A stretch of 64,000 nt of DNA from an uncultured Paracoccaceae bacterium (GTDB lineage: Bacteria > Pseudomonadota > Alphaproteobacteria > Rhodobacterales > Rhodobacteraceae). The notes below the pieces were generated by a model, which ran no database searches, was not told the origin of the DNA, and saw only the letters and a list, made by a program, of their open reading frames with translations. The stretch lies in the NCBI GenBank assembly GCA_947500005.1, contig CANMQJ010000023.1, forward strand, positions 1 through 64,000, written 5' to 3'. Below, one piece after another: positions 17,396-25,136 of this stretch. The first letter of the stretch is position 1, and every line of letters starts with the position of its first letter. The position numbers and the translations under genes were made by a program.

Positions 17396-18626
17396 GCTGA
17401 TCCTCTGCTCGATGGTCACGATCCTGCCGGATTTCCTCTATCGCCGTTTCGCGCAGGGCAAGCGCTGGGGGCGTGAGATCACGCTCTTCACCATGTGGTA
17501 CGAGCTTCGCTACGGCATCACGCTCTGCCTGCTGCTGACCATCTCGCTGATCACGCTGGTCTTTTTCTACCACCCCTCGGCCAAGGCGGTGACCTCCTAT
17601 TTCCGCACCGTCACCATCCTGCCCGAGACGCCGGGCCGCGTGGCCGAGGTGGCGGTCCGCAACAACCAGCTGGTCGCGGCAGGTGACCTGATCTTCCGTC
17701 TCGACGATACCAGCCAGCGCGCAGCGGTCGAAACGGCACGCCGGCGCGTGGCCGAGGTCGAGGCCTCGCTCTCCGTCGCAGGTTCGGACCTTGCCGCGGC
17801 CGAGGCCGGAATCGCACAGGCCGAGGCGTCTCTCAAACAGGCGCAGGAAGATCTTGCCCGCAATCTCGAACTGCGCGACCGGGGCTCCAGCGCCGTTCGC
17901 GAGACCGAGATCGAGCGGCTGGAAAACCTCGTGGCAAGCCGAGAGGGTCAGCGCTCCGCCGCCATCGCCCAGCGCGACGCGGTGCGCGAGAACATCGAGG
18001 TGCTGATCCCCGCGCAAAAGGCCAGTGCCGAGGCGCAGCTGGCCCAGGCCGAGGCCGAGCTGGGCAAGACCGAGGTGCGCGCGGGCACCGATGGACGGGT
18101 GGAACAGTTCGGGCTCCAGGTGGGCGATTACATCAACCCGATCCTGCGGCCCGCGGGCATCCTCGTGCCCAGCTCCTTCACCGAGGGCAACCGCTATGTC
18201 GCGGGCTTCGACCAGATCGGCGCGGGGGTGATCCATGTCGGCATGTATGCCGAGATGAGCTGCCTCGCCCGACCCTTTACCGTCATCCCGATGGTGGTCA
18301 CGGGCATCCAGGACGTGATCCCGACCGGCCAGGTGCGTCCCTCCGACCGGCTGGTGGATCCGGGCGAACTGATGCGCCCGGGCACACTCACGGTCTATCT
18401 CGAACCCGTCTATCCCGGACAGGCCGACGGTATCCCTGCCGGCGCCACGTGCCTCGCCAACGCCTATACCAACAACCATGCCCTGCTCGAGAAGGGCGAG
18501 GAGCTGAGCACCGGTCGCCGCGTCTTCCTGCATGTGGTGGATACGGTCGGGTTGGTCCACGCGATCCTGCTGCGCATCCAGACCTTGCTGATGCCGGTGC
18601 AGACGCTGGTGTTGCGCGGACATTGA
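17388..18626 (+). CDS. HlyD/EmrA-family membrane fusion protein (YiaV-like)
   Basis: 412 aa. One N-terminal membrane helix (GITLCLLLTISLITLVFFY), then a biotinyl-lipoyl-like half-motif (TILPETPGRVAEVAVRNNQLVAAGDLIFRLD). A long alpha-hairpin rich in Ala/Glu/Gln (about residues 100-225) and the matching second half (EVRAGTDGRVEQFGLQVGDYI) follow. This is the periplasmic adaptor layout. The ATG at 17388, behind GAGGGAGG, overlaps the YiaW-like gene. No outer membrane channel or ABC/MFS pump is next to it, so the transported molecule is unknown. Confidence 0.85.
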   Translation: MFELILCSMVTILPDFLYRRFAQGKRWGREITLFTMWYELRYGITLCLLLTISLITLVFFYHPSAKAVTSYFRTVTILPETPGRVAEVAVRNNQLVAAGDLIFRLDDTSQRAAVETARRRVAEVEASLSVAGSDLAAAEAGIAQAEASLKQAQEDLARNLELRDRGSSAVRETEIERLENLVASREGQRSAAIAQRDAVRENIEVLIPAQKASAEAQLAQAEAELGKTEVRAGTDGRVEQFGLQVGDYINPILRPAGILVPSSFTEGNRYVAGFDQIGAGVIHVGMYAEMSCLARPFTVIPMVVTGIQDVIPTGQVRPSDRLVDPGELMRPGTLTVYLEPVYPGQADGIPAGATCLANAYTNNHALLEKGEELSTGRRVFLHVVDTVGLVHAILLRIQTLLMPVQTLVLRGH

Positions 18627-18646
18627 ATGCCGCGAGCTGCCGGAAC

Positions 18647-18680
18647 GAATGGAAAGGGGCCGTTTCCGGCCCCATTCGCG
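18647..18680. terminator. hairpin between convergent genes
   Basis: GAATG/CATTC outer and GGGGCCG/CGGCCCC inner stems with a TTTC loop, lying between the convergent YiaV-like and Cys-rich genes. No long U-tract on either side (only GCGTTT on the plus strand), so it is a plausible but not classic bidirectional terminator. Confidence 0.55.
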
Positions 18681-18684
18681 TTTC

Positions 18685-19083
18685 TCACTCCGCGGCGATC
18701 GCGCTCTGGTCGGTGACCACCAGGCTGCACGCCCGGCAGGCCCGTTCGCCGGTCTGATCGAACCAGCGGCAGCTGGCCCGGATCGGACAGGGCGGAAGCG
18801 ACGCGGCCAGCGGCACGCGCGCCTGTTCCAGATGCTCCAGAACATGGTCGATCACGCCGCAGCGCGTTCCCGTCCACTGAGCGCAACCCGACGTGGCGCA
18901 GGGAGAGGAAAAGCGCATCCTGGCCTCGGGCTTGCCCAGTTCGGACGCCGCCGCGACGAACTCCGCGTCGATGGTGAGGGAACTGCGCAGGTGGCGGACA
19001 TGCCCATCCTCGCCCTTCACGCCCAGTAGCTGGTTGCCCGGCGTGCAGGTCGCGCTCGGACAGGTTCGGTCAGGTGAGGACAT
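18685..19083 (-). CDS. Cys-rich protein of unknown function (possible metal or Fe-S binder)
   Basis: 132 aa with ten Cys in spaced groups: CPSATC near the N-terminus, SPCATSGC, TRCGV, then PPCPIRASCRWF and ACRACS at the end. This regular arrangement suggests a bound metal or Fe-S cluster. I cannot name the family. No signal peptide. It starts 3 nt after the stop of the 77-aa gene upstream, so the two are surely co-transcribed and probably work together. It is convergent with the YiaV-like gene. Confidence 0.7.
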   Translation of the reverse strand: MSSPDRTCPSATCTPGNQLLGVKGEDGHVRHLRSSLTIDAEFVAAASELGKPEARMRFSSPCATSGCAQWTGTRCGVIDHVLEHLEQARVPLAASLPPCPIRASCRWFDQTGERACRACSLVVTDQSAIAAE

Positions 19084-19086
19084 GGC

Positions 19087-19320
19087 TCAGCCGAAGCGGG
19101 CCAGCATACCGCCCCACTCCTTCTCGCGCTCCAGCAACGGGTCGAGATCGGGATGCAGGATGATTCCGTACCAGTCGCGCGGGAACTTGGTGACCCAGGG
19201 TTTCTCGAACCCGGTACGGGCGACATGGCCCAGGACAAGCCTCTGGATATCGCTCTGGAGCTCCAGCTCCGAGTCCCTGTCCATTTTCAGATCACCGGTA
19301 TCAACGATATAACGTGCCAT
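19087..19320 (-). CDS. small hypothetical protein (77 aa), partner of the Cys-rich protein
   Basis: MARYIVDTGDLKMDRDSELELQ start, aromatic middle (KFPRDWYGIILHPDL) and end EKEWGGMLARFG. Not recognised. The start at 19320 has an ideal AAGGAG 6 nt upstream; the track's start 20 codons earlier includes that site in the coding part. It is the first gene of a two-gene unit with the Cys-rich gene 3 nt downstream. A small acidic first gene before a Cys-rich one could be a precursor or adaptor, but nothing proves that. Confidence 0.7.
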   Translation of the reverse strand: MARYIVDTGDLKMDRDSELELQSDIQRLVLGHVARTGFEKPWVTKFPRDWYGIILHPDLDPLLEREKEWGGMLARFG

Positions 19321-19473
19321 GACTAACTCCTTTTCGAAAAAATGCGCCCAGGAAAAATCAAGGTTGGGCAAGGCAAGCATACACCCATCGGGAGCCGCAC
19401 CCTATACGGGAAATCATTACCATTCTGCCGATCCAGGGTAGCGATCTCCGGCAACGCATCTCGCACGACAACG

Positions 19474-19502
19474 AAAAAAGGCCCGCCGAGCCGGCGGGCC
19501 TT
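19474..19502 (-). terminator. intrinsic terminator of the xdh-BMP transporter operon
   Basis: GGCCCGCCG/CGGCGGGCC 9-bp stem with a 3-nt loop. On the minus strand it is followed by T6, 30 nt past the stop of the BMP-family gene. It may also insulate the 77-aa gene downstream. Confidence 0.92.
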
Positions 19503-19529
19503 TCCTGTCTCTCCCGAGCGGTCCCGAGC

Positions 19530-20603
19530 TTATTGCGGGATGTCGCCCTCGATGCCCTCGACATAAAAGTTCATGCCGGCCAGCGTGCCGTCATCGGCGG
19601 TCTCGCCCTCGGCCAGCCAGTCGCTGCCGTCCTGCTTCTTGATCGGGCCGGTGAAGGGGTGGTACTCGCCGCTCGCGATACTGTCCTTCAGGTCAAGCGC
19701 GGCCTGTTTCACGTCAGCCGGCACCGCATCGGTGATCTCGCCGATACCGACCATGCCTTCGCCGATGCCGTGCCAGACGTCCTGGCTCTCCCAGGTGCCG
19801 TCCATCACCGCCTGCACGCGGTCGATGTAATAGGGCGCCCAGTTGTCGATGATCGAACTGACGCGCGGCTTGGGCGCGTACTCCGCCATGTCGGACGCCT
19901 GGCCGAAGGTGATCACGTCACCCGCCGCCTGCGCGGCCGCCTGCGGCGCGGTGGAGTCGGTGTGCTGCAGGATCACGTCGGCGCCCTGCTCGATCAGCAC
20001 GTTGGCCGCGTCGGCCTCTTTCGCCGGATCGAACCAGGTATAGGCCCAGACGATCTTGAACTGCACGTCGGGGTTCACCTTGCGCGCGTGGATGAAGGCC
20101 GAGTTGATACCCCGGATAACCTCGGGGATCGGGTAGGAGCCGATATAGCCCACGATGTTCGACTCGGTCATGTGGCCCGCGATCAGGCCCTGCACCGCGC
20201 GCCCCTCGTAGAACCGCGCCGAATAGGTCGAGACATTGTCGGCCCGCTTGTAGCCGGTCGCATGCTCGAACTTCACGTCCGGGAACTTCTTGGCGACGTT
20301 GATCGTCGGGTCCATGTACCCGAAAGAGGTGGTAAAGATCAGGTCGGCCCCGCCCAGCGCCATCTGCGTCATCACGCGCTCGGCATCCGGCCCCTCGGGC
20401 ACGCTCTCGACAAAGACGGTCTCGACCTTGTCGCCGAAATGCTCCTCGACGGCCAGGCGGCCCTCGTTGTGCTCATAGGTCCAGCCGCCATCGCCCACGG
20501 GGCCGACATAGACAAAACCGACCTTGGTCTTGTCCTGCGCCACGGCCGCCGTGGCAAGGCCCAGGCCCAACGCCGCCGTGGCCAGAAGTTTGGTGAATTT
20601 CAT
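19530..20603 (-). CDS. BMP family ABC transporter substrate-binding protein (nucleoside/purine uptake)
   Basis: 357 aa with a type I signal peptide (KLLATAALGLGLATAAVAQD) and no lipobox, so a soluble periplasmic binder. GFVYVGPVGDGGWTYEHNEGR, ADLIFTTSFGYMDPT and ATGYKRADNVSTYSARFYEGRAVQGLIAG are the hallmarks of BMP/PnrA-type nucleoside-binding proteins. Last gene of a minus-strand run after two permeases and an ATPase. The linked xanthine dehydrogenase genes suggest a purine base or nucleoside as ligand. The start at 20603 has GGGGAG upstream. Confidence 0.92.
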   Translation of the reverse strand: MKFTKLLATAALGLGLATAAVAQDKTKVGFVYVGPVGDGGWTYEHNEGRLAVEEHFGDKVETVFVESVPEGPDAERVMTQMALGGADLIFTTSFGYMDPTINVAKKFPDVKFEHATGYKRADNVSTYSARFYEGRAVQGLIAGHMTESNIVGYIGSYPIPEVIRGINSAFIHARKVNPDVQFKIVWAYTWFDPAKEADAANVLIEQGADVILQHTDSTAPQAAAQAAGDVITFGQASDMAEYAPKPRVSSIIDNWAPYYIDRVQAVMDGTWESQDVWHGIGEGMVGIGEITDAVPADVKQAALDLKDSIASGEYHPFTGPIKKQDGSDWLAEGETADDGTLAGMNFYVEGIEGDIPQ

Positions 20604-20638
20604 CGAATGGTTCTCCCCAGTTGGTTCAGTTGGCCCGC

Positions 20639-21559
20639 TCAATGCGAGGCATGGAAGGTCCGGCCCAGCGAGGCAGGTGCGCTGCTCTTGTCGGCCGAAA
20701 GGATCACGAGCACAAGGATCGTGACGATGTAGGGCGACATTGCCAGATACTCGACCGGGATGGCAACGCCTGCCGCCTGAAGGTTCAGCTGCAACACCGT
20801 GATACCGCCGAACAAATAGGCACCCAGCAACACGCGCCAGGGTTTCCAGCTGGCAAAGACCACCAGCGCCAGCGCGATCCAGCCCACGCCGGCGGTCATG
20901 CCCTCGGTCCACTGCGGCACGCGCACCAGGCTGATATAGGCCCCGCCCAACCCGGCGCAGGCCCCGCCGAACAGGATCGCCAGCGTTCGGATGCGCACGA
21001 CCTTGTAGCCCAGTGCATGGGCGGCATGATGGTTCTCGCCCACAGCGCGCAGGATCAGCCCTGCGCGGGTGAATTTCAGCACCGCCCAGACCAGCGCCAC
21101 GATCGCGACACCGACATAAAGCATGAGGTCGTGACCGAAGAGGATTCGCCCCACCACCGGCAGGTCGGTCAGCACCGGAATGTCCAGCTTGGGCGTCGGC
21201 GGCGGCTTGACCCCGACATAGCCCTGCCCCATCAGCGCCGACAGGCCCAGCCCGAACAGCGTCAGCGACAGGCCCGAGGCCACCTGGTTGGCCAGCGCCA
21301 CCTGCGTCAGCAGCGCGAACAGCAGCGACAACAACGCGCCCCCCGCCGCCGCCGCGACAAAGCCCAGCGTCGGCGAGCCAGTCTCGACCGCCACGGCAAA
21401 GCCGCTGATCGCGCCGGTGATCATCATCCCCTCGACGCCCAGGTTCAGAACGCCCGATTTCTCGACCACCAGTTCCCCGATCGAGGCCAGCAGCAAGGGC
21501 GTCGCCGCCACCATCAGCGAGGCCACCAGCAGAACGGGGTTGATTGCGGACAGGTCCAT
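20639..21559 (-). CDS. ABC transporter permease (BMP/nucleoside type, second subunit)
   Basis: 306 aa, about eight membrane segments, of the BPD_transp_2 group. KSGVLNLGVEGMMITGAISGF is the characteristic N-terminal motif and GENHHAAHALGYKVVRIR the cytoplasmic EAA-like loop. Its ATG overlaps the upstream permease stop, so they are coupled and probably heterodimerise. It feeds substrate from the BMP-type binder encoded 35 nt downstream. Confidence 0.9.
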   Translation of the reverse strand: MDLSAINPVLLVASLMVAATPLLLASIGELVVEKSGVLNLGVEGMMITGAISGFAVAVETGSPTLGFVAAAAGGALLSLLFALLTQVALANQVASGLSLTLFGLGLSALMGQGYVGVKPPPTPKLDIPVLTDLPVVGRILFGHDLMLYVGVAIVALVWAVLKFTRAGLILRAVGENHHAAHALGYKVVRIRTLAILFGGACAGLGGAYISLVRVPQWTEGMTAGVGWIALALVVFASWKPWRVLLGAYLFGGITVLQLNLQAAGVAIPVEYLAMSPYIVTILVLVILSADKSSAPASLGRTFHASH

Positions 21560-22641
21560 CAGGCCACCTCCTTCCCGGCGAACCGGATGCGGTAATTGGT
21601 CAGCAGGTCAAAGGCCAGAAGAAAGAACAGAAGCATCCCCTGGAACACCTGGATGGCGGCGGCGGGCAGGCCAAGATTGCCCTGTGCGATCTCTCCGCCG
21701 ATATAGGTCAGCGCCATCAGCCCGCCCGCCAGCAGGATGCCCACGGGATGCAACCGGCCCAGGAAGGCCACAATGATCGCGGTGAACCCATAGCCCACGT
21801 TGAAATCGATGGAGACCTGCCCCGACGGGCCCGACACCTCGAAAAGGCCGGCAAGCCCCGCCAGCGCGCCCGAGAGACCAAGACAGAACAGGATCAGCCG
21901 CGCGGGCCTGACGCCCGCGAACCGCGCCGCGCGCGGCGCCTCGCCGGTCAGCCGGATCTGGTAGCCCAGCATGTGACGATTGAGCAGCACATACGCAAAG
22001 ATCACCGCGACAAAGGCCGCGACCACGCCCCAATGCATCCCCGTCCCCTCGATCAGCTCGGCATTGTGCCCGCTGGGATAGGACTGCAGGTTGCGCGAAC
22101 CGGGAAAGCCGAACCCCTCGGGGTTCTTCAGCAGGCCCAGCGACATCGACGCCAGAAGCTGCTCGGCCACATAGACCAGCATCAGCGACACCAGGATCTC
22201 GTTCGTCCCGAACCGCACTTTCAGAATTGCCGGGATCATCGCCCAAGCCCAGCCGCCCAGGGCACCGGCCATCACCATCAGCGGAAAGACATACCACGCC
22301 TCCAGCGGGTAGAAGGCCAGCCCGACCCCCGCCCCCGTGAGCGCGCCCACGATATACTGCCCCTCGGCGCCGATGTTCCAGATCCCCGCCCGGAACCCCA
22401 GCGACAGCCCGATGGCGATCAGCACCAGCGGCGCGCCCTTCACCAGAAGCTGCGGCCGGTAATAAAAGGCATATTCCCCGAACAGCGGCTCCCAGAAGAT
22501 CGTGGCGATCGCCTCCACCGGGTTCTTGCCCAGCGCCGCGAACAACAGCCCGCCCACGATCATCGTCGCCACCACCGCCACGATCGGGGTCGCCACCGAC
22601 CAGAGCTGCGACGGCTGTGGCCGTTTCTCGATCACGATCAT
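21559..22641 (-). CDS. ABC transporter permease (BMP/nucleoside type, first subunit)
   Basis: 360 aa, multi-pass. RAGIWNIGAEGQYIVGALTGAGVG is the counterpart of the NLGVEG motif in the partner permease. GEAPRAARFAGVRPARLILFC is the coupling loop. It starts 51 nt after the ATPase stop. That spacer contains a copy of the CCGGAGTATTT repeat end described separately. Confidence 0.9.
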   Translation of the reverse strand: MIVIEKRPQPSQLWSVATPIVAVVATMIVGGLLFAALGKNPVEAIATIFWEPLFGEYAFYYRPQLLVKGAPLVLIAIGLSLGFRAGIWNIGAEGQYIVGALTGAGVGLAFYPLEAWYVFPLMVMAGALGGWAWAMIPAILKVRFGTNEILVSLMLVYVAEQLLASMSLGLLKNPEGFGFPGSRNLQSYPSGHNAELIEGTGMHWGVVAAFVAVIFAYVLLNRHMLGYQIRLTGEAPRAARFAGVRPARLILFCLGLSGALAGLAGLFEVSGPSGQVSIDFNVGYGFTAIIVAFLGRLHPVGILLAGGLMALTYIGGEIAQGNLGLPAAAIQVFQGMLLFFLLAFDLLTNYRIRFAGKEVA

Positions 22642-22655
22642 GCGCGCTGCCCCCA

Positions 22656-22686
22656 GGTCTTCATCTCTTTGAAAATACTCCGGCGC
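22656..22686 (-). repeat. partial copy of a Rhodobacteraceae GC-rich repeat (CCGGAGTATTT end)
   Basis: On the minus strand this reads CCGGAGTATTTTCAAAGAGATGAAG, nearly the same as the end of the element inside xdhA. Only the AT-richer end is present; the GC-rich palindromic part is missing. It lies in the gap between the ATPase and permease genes. Confidence 0.75.
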
Positions 22687-22692
22687 ATCCGA

Positions 22693-24210
22693 TCACACAT
22701 GCGCCACCTCCATGCCATGCGCGCCGCCCATCATCAGGCCGATCTCGTCCACCGTCAGCCCGGCGGTCGGGCGCGGCGCGCTCAGCCGGCCTTCGTTCAG
22801 TGCGGCGAAACGGTCGGAGATCTCCATCAACTCGTCCAGGTCCTGGCTGATGCAAACGACGGCGGCCCCCTCGGCGGCAAGGTCAAGGATCGCCTGCCGG
22901 ATCGCCGCCGCCGCGGCCGCATCGACACCCCATGTCGGCTGGTTGACGACCAGAACCTCGGGCCGCTGCAACACCTCGCGTCCGATCACGAATTTCTGCA
23001 GGTTCCCCCCCGACAGCGAGCGTGCCGCATTCTCCGGCCCAGGCGTGCGCACGTCGAAGGCCTCTATGATCCGCTGGGCAAAGGCGCGCGTGTCGCCCCA
23101 GCGCAGGAACCCGTTCGACACCAGCTTTTCGCGCACCGCGCCGGTCAGCAATGCGTTCTCGGTCAGGCTCATGTCGGGCGCCGCCGCATGGCCCAGCCGC
23201 TCCTCGGGCGCGGTCAGCAGGCCAAGACCCCGCCGCACACCGGGCCCCATCCGGCCCACGGGACGCCCGTGCAGCTTGACCGCCGACGCATCCGTCAGGA
23301 TCTCGCCCGACAGGACCGCCAGCAGCTCGTCCTGCCCGTTGCCCGCAACGCCGCCGATCCCCAGAACCTCGCCCTTGCGGACCTCCATGTGCAGGTTCTT
23401 GAGCGAGGTCCCGAATTCCGAGGGCGATTTCACCGACAGGCCCGAGACATCCAGCGCCACCTCGCCCAATTCCCGCCCCGCCCGTTCCGGGGTCTTGAGC
23501 ACGGCGCCCACCATCATCTCGGCCATGTCCCGTGCCGAGGTTTCGCGCGGATCGCATTCGCCGACATTCTTGCCCAGTCGCAGGATCGTCGCGTGATCGC
23601 ACAGCGCCCGGATCTCCTCCAGCTTGTGGCTGATGTAAAGGATCGAGGTCCCCTCGGCTTTCAGCTTGCGCAGCGTCTCGAACAGGATCTGCACTTCCTG
23701 CGGCGTCAGCACGCTTGTCGGTTCATCCATGATCAGCAGCTTGGGATCCTGCAACAGGCAGCGCACGATCTCCACCCGCTGCCGTTCGCCGGCGGACAGG
23801 TCGCCCACCACCCGATAGGGATCGAGCGGCAGGCCATAGGTTTCGCTCACCCGCCGGATATCGTCGGCCAGATCGCGCAACGGCGGCGGGTTCTCCATTC
23901 CCAGCGCGATATTCTCGGCCACGTTCAACGCTTCGAAAAGCGAGAAATGCTGGAACACCATCGCGATCCCGTCAGCGCGCGCCGCACGCGGTTCGGGCGG
24001 CGCATAGGGCTCGCCGCGCAGCAGCATCCGGCCGCTGTCGGGCTTGACCAGCCCATAGATCATCTTGACCAGCGTGGATTTCCCCGCGCCGTTCTCGCCC
24101 AAAAGCGCATGAACCTCTCCCTCGCCGATATCGAAGGAGACATGATCGTTCGCGACGACCCCCGGATAGGCCTTGGTCAGCCCCTCGATCCTCAGCAATG
24201 GCGTGCTCAC
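22693..24210 (-). CDS. ABC transporter ATP-binding protein, double NBD (nucleoside/purine uptake)
   Basis: 505 aa with two ATPase halves. The first has Walker A GENGAGKST, signature LSAGERQRVEI, Walker B LLIMDEPTSVL. The second has a degenerate Walker A (GVAGNGQDEL) and signature LSGGNLQKFVIGREV, as in sugar/nucleoside importers of the RbsA/NupA kind. GTG start at 24210 overlaps the xdhC stop (GTGA), tying transporter expression to xanthine dehydrogenase. The longer ORF in the track is xdhC read in another frame. Confidence 0.92.
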   Translation of the reverse strand: MSTPLLRIEGLTKAYPGVVANDHVSFDIGEGEVHALLGENGAGKSTLVKMIYGLVKPDSGRMLLRGEPYAPPEPRAARADGIAMVFQHFSLFEALNVAENIALGMENPPPLRDLADDIRRVSETYGLPLDPYRVVGDLSAGERQRVEIVRCLLQDPKLLIMDEPTSVLTPQEVQILFETLRKLKAEGTSILYISHKLEEIRALCDHATILRLGKNVGECDPRETSARDMAEMMVGAVLKTPERAGRELGEVALDVSGLSVKSPSEFGTSLKNLHMEVRKGEVLGIGGVAGNGQDELLAVLSGEILTDASAVKLHGRPVGRMGPGVRRGLGLLTAPEERLGHAAAPDMSLTENALLTGAVREKLVSNGFLRWGDTRAFAQRIIEAFDVRTPGPENAARSLSGGNLQKFVIGREVLQRPEVLVVNQPTWGVDAAAAAAIRQAILDLAAEGAAVVCISQDLDELMEISDRFAALNEGRLSAPRPTAGLTVDEIGLMMGGAHGMEVAHV

Positions 24211-25136
24211 GCGCTCAGATCCTCTTCTTTCTTCGCCCGCTGGGCACGGCGCAGGAATTGCGCGGCCACGCCCACGGCGATCGTCTGCGGGTGCTTGCCC
24301 AATTCCGGCGCGCCGATCGGACAGGTGATGCGGGCGATCCGCTCGGGCGGATGGCCAAGCGCCGCCAGCCGCGACCGGAACCGCGCCCATTTCGTAGCCG
24401 AGCCGATCAGCCCCGCAAAGGCGAAATCGTGCTCCAGCAGCCTGTGGCACAGCTCAAGGTCCAGCGCATGTGAAAAAGTGAGCACCAGGTGCTCCGCCCC
24501 GCGCGGCGCATGACGCACCAGGTCGGCCGGGTTGGCCGCAGGCACCACGGTCACCCCTTCCGGCACCGCCTCGGGAAACCGCTCGGGCGCGGTATCGACC
24601 CAGGTGATCGCCATGTCGGGCAAGGGCGTCATCACATCGACCAGCGCCCGGCCCACATGGCCCGCGCCCCAGATCCACAAGCTCCGTGCGGGCAGCGCCA
24701 CCGGCTCGATCATCCAGCCCTCGACCAACTGCGCCTCAGGCCGCCGACCCTGTCCCCGCGCCTCTGCCAGCACACGTTTGACTGCCAGAGGCATGGCGCC
24801 ACCCGAAACCGGCCGGGCGATCACCTCATCCTCCAGCCGCGTCACGACCTCCGCGTCGTAAACCTCGGTGAGCAGGCTCACCGCTCCACCGCAGCACTGG
24901 CCCATCTCCGGCCCCAGCGCATGATGGCTCAGCCCCACGGCCCCTTCCAGCGCGCGCCGCGCCGCCGCGTATTCCAAGGCACCGCCGCCAATGGTACCCG
25001 ATTGCCCCCCATCCCAGACCAGCATCGCCGCACCCACCTCGCGCGGGGACGAGCCGCGCACGGCGGCGATCACCACGCGCGCCACACGGCCATGCGCGGC
25101 CACCGCCGCGCGCAGGGCATCGAGGTCAAACGCCAT
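24207..25136 (-). CDS. xdhC: xanthine dehydrogenase accessory protein XdhC
   Basis: Binds the molybdenum cofactor and inserts its sulfurated form into XdhB. 309 aa: N-terminal VVIAAVRGSSPREVGAAMLVW with GTIGGGALEY and MGQCCGGAVSLL, then a Rossmann half with LWIWGAGHVGRALVDV. It ends with FAGLIGSATKWARFRSRL and CPIGAPELGKHPQTIAVGVAAQFL. Start MAFDLDAL overlaps the end of xdhB by 11 nt. It is coupled to the transporter ATPase downstream. Confidence 0.93.
   Translation of the reverse strand: MAFDLDALRAAVAAHGRVARVVIAAVRGSSPREVGAAMLVWDGGQSGTIGGGALEYAAARRALEGAVGLSHHALGPEMGQCCGGAVSLLTEVYDAEVVTRLEDEVIARPVSGGAMPLAVKRVLAEARGQGRRPEAQLVEGWMIEPVALPARSLWIWGAGHVGRALVDVMTPLPDMAITWVDTAPERFPEAVPEGVTVVPAANPADLVRHAPRGAEHLVLTFSHALDLELCHRLLEHDFAFAGLIGSATKWARFRSRLAALGHPPERIARITCPIGAPELGKHPQTIAVGVAAQFLRRAQRAKKEEDLSA

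Noticed and set aside
21544-24513. 989-aa plus-strand ORF
   Set aside because: Shadow of the permease and ATPase genes; composition (His/Gln/Arg/Pro) is typical of antisense high-GC frames.
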